DNA from: Acidobacteriota bacterium
GTDB taxonomy: Bacteria; Acidobacteriota; Holophagae; Thermotomaculales; Thermotomaculaceae
DNA: 24,524 nucleotides
Direction: 5' to 3'
Assembly (NCBI GenBank): GCA_003650445.1
Contig: QMQE01000013.1
Span: 1 to 24,524, forward strand
In this document: piece after piece, positions 23,702-24,524 of the stretch
Position numbering within the stretch: position 1 is the first letter of the stretch
How the letters are laid out: every line of letters begins with the position of its first letter
Program-made: the position numbers and the translations under genes
The notes under the pieces: generated by a model
The model's input: the letters and a program-made list of their open reading frames with translations, nothing else
What the model was told of the DNA's origin: nothing
Databases searched by the model: none

Positions 23702-24361
23702 ATGAACCTCGATTCAGGTGAAATTGTCATCCTGATTCACGGGCTTGCAAGGACACACCGGTCCATGTCAAAAATGGGCCGGATCCTTGCTACTGCCGGG
23801 TTTTTACCTATCCTACTCCGTTATCCCTCCCGGAAATATCAACTGAAAAAACTGGCAGACAACTTCATTGTCCCGGAAATTCAACGAATCTTATCCACCA
23901 CGCAAAGGCCCGTGCATTTCGTCACCCACTCCATGGGTGGAATACTCCTTCGCATCGTGCTCCTGGAACTGCCCACAGAAAGGATCGGTCGATCCGTTAT
24001 GCTGGCACCCCCGAATCACGGTTCTGAAATCGTAGATAAAATGCGAAAACACGCCTGGTTTCGGCATTTTTTCGGGCCTGCGGCCCTGGAACTATGCACA
24101 GCAGACGGAATCCTCCCGAAACAACTGCCGCCACTGCCACCCCGTTGCGGAATCATTGCCGGTGACCGCTCTGCCTTCCACCTCTTTGATTCCACTCTTC
24201 CTGGCCCCCACGACGGAACCGTCAGTGTTGCCAGTACAAAGGAAGAAGGCGCCGAAGCCCACATCATCCTGCACACCAGTCATCCATTCATCATGTCAAC
24301 CAGTGAAGTAATTGAAAACACCGTCTATTTTCTCCAATACGGCAGATTCCTCACGAAATAG
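23702..24361 (+). CDS. Alpha/beta hydrolase (lipase/esterase-like)
   Basis: This is a 219-residue cytoplasmic hydrolase from the ATG at 23702. A TTG at 23693 would add three residues, and neither start has a strong Shine-Dalgarno. Near the N-terminus VILIHGLART (9-18) forms the oxyanion-loop HG motif. The nucleophile elbow is THSMGG with S77. Likely partners are D171 (GPHDGTVSV) and H194 (HTSHPFIM), completing a Ser-Asp-His triad. The LAPPNHGSEIVDK segment (101-113) is typical of PGAP1/triacylglycerol-lipase-like members. No signal peptide is seen. It lies 52 bases after the ytfJ-like gene on the same strand, possibly one unit. The substrate is unknown; a small ester or acyl lipid is a guess from the family. 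Confidence 0.9.
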   Translation: MNLDSGEIVILIHGLARTHRSMSKMGRILATAGFLPILLRYPSRKYQLKKLADNFIVPEIQRILSTTQRPVHFVTHSMGGILLRIVLLELPTERIGRSVMLAPPNHGSEIVDKMRKHAWFRHFFGPAALELCTADGILPKQLPPLPPRCGIIAGDRSAFHLFDSTLPGPHDGTVSVASTKEEGAEAHIILHTSHPFIMSTSEVIENTVYFLQYGRFLTK

Positions 24362-24447
24362 AATCGGACAATGCACCACGGAGGGAGAAGAGAGGGAGGA
24401 ACGGTGTCCACTTTTCCCTCACGACGGGCAATAAAGAGTATTGGTTA

Positions 24448-24464
24448 AAAGGCCCCAGGCCTTT
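24448..24464 (+). other. Short hairpin upstream of the edge ORF
   Basis: AAAGGCC and GGCCTTT pair perfectly (7 bp) around a 3-base loop, ending four bases before the ATG at 24468. On the plus strand only TTT plus CC follows, so it is a poor terminator for the hydrolase gene. It could sequester the start of the edge ORF. Too little sequence to decide. Confidence 0.3.
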
Positions 24465-24467
24465 CCT

Positions 24468-24524
24468 ATGGGTAAATTATCGAAAAAACAAAATCGGAAG
24501 CATCTGACAAAAGCCGATGGAAGA
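24468..24524 (+). CDS. Possible 5' end of a gene cut by the window edge
   Basis: An open frame of 19 codons from an ATG to the window end encodes a strongly basic N-terminus (MGKLSKKQNRKHLTKADGR). There is only a weak AGG upstream. It may be the start of a small basic protein, or chance. No family can be named from 19 residues. Confidence 0.25.
   Translation, partial: MGKLSKKQNRKHLTKADGR

Noticed and set aside
1..24524. CRISPR array, tRNA, rRNA, insertion sequence or phage genes
   Set aside because: I looked for regularly spaced repeats, cloverleaf/CCA patterns, transposase motifs and terminal inverted repeats, and saw none.

Overview
The window reads as a stretch of core chromosome from a diderm (Gram-negative) bacterium. 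The evidence is lpxC (lipid A synthesis), a LysM lipoprotein with a lipobox, and the conserved housekeeping order phoH - HD phosphohydrolase - ybeY - corC - era followed by rpsO - pnp - asnS - rimO. Base composition looks balanced and the Shine-Dalgarno sites are mostly clear AGGAGG types. The C-terminal module of the 21193-22146 gene and the style of the LysM protein recall Acidobacteriota, Aminicenantes and deltaproteobacterial-type genomes. That is an impression from family knowledge, and I cannot name a taxon from this sequence alone.

Layout. Everything from 186 to about 22150 is on the minus strand, so transcription runs from high to low coordinates. It begins with a gene of unknown function (GAF-like region plus a conserved C-terminal helical module) behind a good promoter. 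An M24 metallopeptidase and a sodium:solute symporter follow. Next comes a LysM lipoprotein with its own promoter and a strong terminator. Directly behind that terminator lies a long, tightly packed housekeeping series: phoH, a 7TM-HD (PgpH-type) phosphohydrolase, ybeY, a CNNM/CorC protein, era, a 125-base gap with a hairpin, then rpsO, pnp and asnS. After an intrinsic terminator come rimO, a secreted TPR protein and a secreted 1278-residue subtilisin-like protease. Then come another terminator and lpxC. Bases 1-185 are low-complexity intergenic sequence.

About 880 bases (22174-23052) separate this block from a short plus-strand pair: a YtfJ-family exported thioredoxin-fold protein and a small alpha/beta hydrolase. 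The gap holds no recognisable gene, only two weak, mutually overlapping ORFs on opposite strands. The last 57 bases may be the start of another plus-strand gene cut by the window edge.

How the genes fit together. The central block joins RNA and ribosome functions: YbeY and PhoH (16S rRNA maturation and quality control), Era (30S assembly), S15, PNPase, AsnRS, and RimO (S12 methylthiolation). The flanks are envelope functions: LpxC, LysM lipoprotein, secreted protease, periplasmic TPR protein, symporter. I see no CRISPR array, insertion sequence, tRNA, rRNA or obvious defence system. The most unusual items are the four-fold repeat at the C-terminus of the protease, the altered GxxG loop in the Era KH domain, the two genes (lpxC, phoH) that start without a visible Shine-Dalgarno just after terminator-like hairpins, the uncharacterised 21193-22146 gene, and the orphan 22174-23052 gap.
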